Positions 61,295-64,000 of a stretch of DNA of 64,000 nucleotides are shown piece after piece (position 1 is the stretch's first letter; each line of letters begins with the position of its first letter). This stretch comes from Chordicoccus furentiruminis. GTDB taxonomy: Bacteria > Bacillota > Clostridia > Lachnospirales > Lachnospiraceae. The stretch spans positions 558,001-622,000 of the forward strand of contig NZ_CP048829.1 of the NCBI RefSeq assembly GCF_019355395.1, given 5' to 3'. The translations under genes were made by a program, and so were the position numbers. The notes below the pieces were generated by a model. It saw nothing but the letters and a program-made list of their open reading frames with translations. It made no database searches and was not told the DNA's origin.

Positions 61295-62352
61295 GCTTTC
61301 TGGTCCATTTCTGTGCAGCGCTTTCGCAGCTGCCCGCAGGCGCCGTCGATATCTCTGCCCATTTCTCTTCTAATAGTAACATGTATTCCATGATTTTCAA
61401 GTTTTTTCTTGAAGGCCAGAACCCCCTCGCGGCGGGTCTCGCGGTATCCCCTCTCCGTCACCGGATTCACCGGAATCAGATTGACGAGGCAGTTCATCCC
61501 CTTTAGAAGAGCCGCCAGCTTCTCCGCGCATTCGTCCGTGTCGTTCACGCCGCGGATCAGCGAGTACTCAAACGTGAGTCTCCGCCGGTTCACCCTGTAA
61601 TAATCCCGCAGCGCGTCCATGATCTCCGGTATCCGGTATGCCCGCGCGACCGGCATCAGCCGCTGCCTGAGCACATCGTCGGGCGCATGCAGGGAGAGCG
61701 CCAGATTGATCATCAGCTTCTCGCCCGCGAGGCGACGGATCCCCGGAACCAGCCCGCAGGTGGACACCGTGATGTTCCGCTCGCTGATATGAAGGCCGTT
61801 CTCATCCGAGAGCATCCGGAGAAAGCGGACCAGATTCTCATAGTTGTCCAGCGGCTCGCCGGTCCCCATCACGACGACGTTGGAGACCCGCTCGCCGGTA
61901 TCCCTCGAGATGGCGTAGATCTGCCCCAGCATTTCCCCCGGGGTCAGATTCCGTGTGAGACCGAGGAGAGTCGAGGCGCAGAAGGTGCAGCCCATCCGGC
62001 AGCCCACCTGAGAGGAAATGCAGACCGAATTACCGTGGTGATAGCTCATCCAGACGCTTTCGACGTAGTTCCCGTCCCGCATGCGGAACAGATACTTCCG
62101 CGTCCCGTCGATCTTCGAGATCTGAAGCGCCCGCTGCTCCGGCGCGCCGATGGGCCAGCGGGCGGCCATCTTCTCCCGGAGCGCCGCCGGCACGTTGGTC
62201 ATCTCGTCCCAGGACCCCGCCAGTTTCCGGTGGAGCCAGCCGTAGATCTGCTCCGCCCGGTATGACTTCTCCCCGAGCGCGCCGACCGCCGCCTTCAGCG
62301 CCGGAAGGTCCATCGAGAGGAGGTCCTCCGTCTCTTTTCTTTCTTCCGTCAT
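61291..62352 (-). CDS. rlmN: 23S rRNA (adenine2503-C2)-methyltransferase
   Basis: 353 residues. It is a radical SAM enzyme with CRMGCTFC (CX3CX2C) for the iron-sulfur cluster, the GTGEPLDNYENLVRFL segment, and the methyl-carrying and resolving cysteines in VSTCGLVPG and near the C terminus (DGACGQLRK). It methylates A2503 of 23S rRNA and A37 of some tRNAs. It overlaps both neighbours by 4 nt. Confidence 0.96.
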   Translation of the reverse strand: MTEERKETEDLLSMDLPALKAAVGALGEKSYRAEQIYGWLHRKLAGSWDEMTNVPAALREKMAARWPIGAPEQRALQISKIDGTRKYLFRMRDGNYVESVWMSYHHGNSVCISSQVGCRMGCTFCASTLLGLTRNLTPGEMLGQIYAISRDTGERVSNVVVMGTGEPLDNYENLVRFLRMLSDENGLHISERNITVSTCGLVPGIRRLAGEKLMINLALSLHAPDDVLRQRLMPVARAYRIPEIMDALRDYYRVNRRRLTFEYSLIRGVNDTDECAEKLAALLKGMNCLVNLIPVNPVTERGYRETRREGVLAFKKKLENHGIHVTIRREMGRDIDGACGQLRKRCTEMDQKA

Positions 62353-63701
62353 CGTCTCTTCTTTCTGAACCGGGCGAGGAAGAACCCGTCGGAGTCATGG
62401 ATACCCGGGATCATCTGCAGCGTTCCCTCCGACGTGGTCAGCTGCCTCAGTTCACGGGGCAGACAGGGGTCGAGGCTCTCCGGCTCGAACGCGAACTGCT
62501 TCGCGAACCACCGTGCGTTGTCGATATTCTCCCGCCGGTTCACGGTGCAGGTGCTGTAGATCAGGACGCCGCCCGGGCGGACCATCGTGGCCGCGTTCCG
62601 GAGAATCGCCCGCTGAAGCTCCACCAGCGAATCGATTTTCTCCGGCGTCACCCGATACTTGATATCCGATTTACGGCTGATGACCCCGAGTCCCGAGCAC
62701 GGCAGGTCACAGATGACAAGATCCGCCTTCTCTTCCGATTCCGGATCCGGCAGCAGCGCGTCGCGCTGCATCGGCTTCACATTGATCAGTCCGGCTCTCT
62801 TCACGTTGTCGCGGATCAGCTGCACCTTCTCCTCCGTGAGATCCCGCGCCTCGATCATCCCGAATCCGGCCATTTTGTCGGCGAGATGGAGGCTCTTGCC
62901 TCCCGGCGCCGCGCAGACGTCGATGACGTAATCGCCTTTCCGCGGAGCGGCGATTTCCGCCACCAGCATGGAGCTCACGTCCTGAGGATAGATCCATCCT
63001 TTCCGGAACGCCGCCAGTCCGGGAAGATAGTTGTAATCCGAGATGGTGTAGGCGTACGGCAGATAGGGCGCCTTCCGCACGGTCACGCCCTGCGCCTCAA
63101 GCGACTCGATGATCGTGTTTTTCGAGATCCGGTCCGTCTTGAAGCGGACCGTCGTCGGCCGTTCCGTCAGATCCGCCTTCAGCATTCTGCGCGTGACGAT
63201 GGGGCCGTATGTCTCGAGCCAGTCACGCACCAGCCACTCCGGCATCGAGTAGGTCACCGAGTAGGCCTTCACCGGGTCCTTCTTCTCGTCCGGGTAGGGG
63301 ATCGAAGTCCCGCTCCGGATGATGGCCCGGAGGACGCCGTTCACGAAGCCCTTCAGATTATAATAGCCTCTCTTCTGGGTCAGCCGGACGGCCTCGTTGA
63401 CCGCCGCCGCCTCCGGTACGCCGTCCATGAACCGGATCTGGTAGACCGCGCTCCGGAGGATGTCGCTGATCACCGGCTTCATCCGGTCCACGGGCACGGT
63501 GGAAAAGCAGTTGATGATGTAATCGATTTCGATCATCCGCTCCACGGTTCCCTCGCAGACCCGGTTGATGAACGCGCGCTCCCGTTTCGTCAGGTACTGA
63601 TACCGGTCCAGCGCTCCCCGGATCGCCATATGCGAGTAGATCCCGTTCTCACTGATTTCCGTGAGAATCCGCAGGATGATCTCTCTGGGATTTTCCGTCA
63701 T
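62349..63701 (-). CDS. rsmB: 16S rRNA (cytosine967-C5)-methyltransferase
   Basis: 450 residues from the ATG at 63701, which has AAGGAGG upstream; the frame continues to 63923 but that part overlaps fmt. An N-terminal NusB-like helical domain is followed by the RsmB methyltransferase core with DVCAAPGGKSLHLADKM (SAM site), CDLPCSGLGVISRKSD (resolving Cys) and YSTCTVNRRENID (catalytic Cys). Confidence 0.95.
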   Translation of the reverse strand: MTENPREIILRILTEISENGIYSHMAIRGALDRYQYLTKRERAFINRVCEGTVERMIEIDYIINCFSTVPVDRMKPVISDILRSAVYQIRFMDGVPEAAAVNEAVRLTQKRGYYNLKGFVNGVLRAIIRSGTSIPYPDEKKDPVKAYSVTYSMPEWLVRDWLETYGPIVTRRMLKADLTERPTTVRFKTDRISKNTIIESLEAQGVTVRKAPYLPYAYTISDYNYLPGLAAFRKGWIYPQDVSSMLVAEIAAPRKGDYVIDVCAAPGGKSLHLADKMAGFGMIEARDLTEEKVQLIRDNVKRAGLINVKPMQRDALLPDPESEEKADLVICDLPCSGLGVISRKSDIKYRVTPEKIDSLVELQRAILRNAATMVRPGGVLIYSTCTVNRRENIDNARWFAKQFAFEPESLDPCLPRELRQLTTSEGTLQMIPGIHDSDGFFLARFRKKRR

Positions 63702-63729
63702 GCCCTGTGCTTCCTCCTTCTTCCGTCTC

Positions 63730-64000
63730 TTATGACAGCTGATTGTTCCGGATCGTGTAGCCGCGAAGGAAATCCGAAGCACGCATCCGCTTCCGTCCTT
63801 CCAGCTGCAGCTCCTCCGGCACGAGGATCCCGCTTCCGGTACGGATATAGAGTCCTTTCGCGTCCTGGCGCACAATCCGCCCGATTTCCTCCTCCGGTCC
63901 CTTCTCGCCGTGCTTCTCCACATGCGCCTTCCAGATCTTCAGGATATGACCGTCGAGATGGGTCCAGGCCGAAGGCCAGGGATTCATGCCCCGCACTTTC
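63730..64000 (-). CDS. fmt: Methionyl-tRNA formyltransferase, C-terminal part
   Basis: The gene runs off the right edge, and about 90 C-terminal residues are seen. The RGMNPWPSAWTHLDGHILKI segment and the small C-terminal beta domain (GLYIRTGSGILVPEELQLEG) are typical of Fmt. It formylates initiator Met-tRNA. It is 28 nt upstream of rsmB in the usual order def-fmt-rsmB. Confidence 0.93.
   Translation of the reverse strand, partial: KVRGMNPWPSAWTHLDGHILKIWKAHVEKHGEKGPEEEIGRIVRQDAKGLYIRTGSGILVPEELQLEGRKRMRASDFLRGYTIRNNQLS

Overview
The window looks like a chromosome segment of a Gram-positive member of the Bacillota, probably class Clostridia (Lachnospirales-like). The evidence is the fmt-rsmB-rlmN-PP2C phosphatase-PASTA kinase-rsgA-thiN block, strong AGGAGG ribosome sites, a DtxR-type box, and gene types common in gut and rumen clostridia. 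No species can be named from sequence alone. No tRNA, rRNA or CRISPR array was found. The housekeeping right half is visibly GC-rich; the glycan region, especially about 16-24 kb, is visibly AT-richer.

Layout. (1) 1-3066: the right part of an IS21-family element (istA, istB) inserted into a small HTH regulator gene. (2) 3067-4856: a 498-residue fusion of an XRE-type HTH domain to a UDP-glucose 6-dehydrogenase, preceded by two identical 17-nt palindromic operator candidates and a good sigma-A promoter. (3) 4862-33449: a long minus-strand surface-polysaccharide cluster. It holds a complete UDP-L-FucNAc pathway (capE, capG, capF), a complete GDP-D-rhamnose pathway (manA, phosphohexomutase, manC, gmd, rmd), Wzx, Wzy, four glycosyltransferases, a three-gene sugar-modifying module, a UDP-GlcNAc 4,6-dehydratase with a PglE-like aminotransferase, two initiating sugar-phosphate transferases and a VanZ protein. 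An abortive-infection gene and an overlooked 44-residue Cys-rich protein are embedded in it. (4) 33.5-41 kb: trpS, DAHP synthase, a DUF3800 gene between direct repeats that copy the 3' end of rsmJ, rsmJ, a GH13 amylase-family enzyme and nagA. (5) 41.2-43.9 kb: a decayed accessory patch with the AbiEi antitoxin, an AbiEii toxin gene cut after about 13 codons by an IS66 remnant, a frameshifted phage-type HNH endonuclease and an intact RelBE-type module. (6) 44-47.7 kb: a WYL regulator with a membrane protein, divergent from an NCS2 purine permease whose start region carries a DtxR-type metal box. (7) 47.7-56.5 kb: a peptide ABC transporter with L-Ala-D/L-Glu epimerase, NlpC/P60 peptidase and a beta-lactamase-fold hydrolase, apparently a murein-peptide scavenging operon. 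(8) 56.7-64 kb: thiN, rsgA, PASTA kinase, phosphatase, rlmN, rsmB and the end of fmt.

The parts most worth a second look are the HTH-dehydrogenase fusion with duplicated operators, the DUF3800 cassette, the beta-lactamase-fold member of the murein-peptide operon, the metal box on a purine permease, and the Cys-rich microprotein coupled to the phosphohexomutase.
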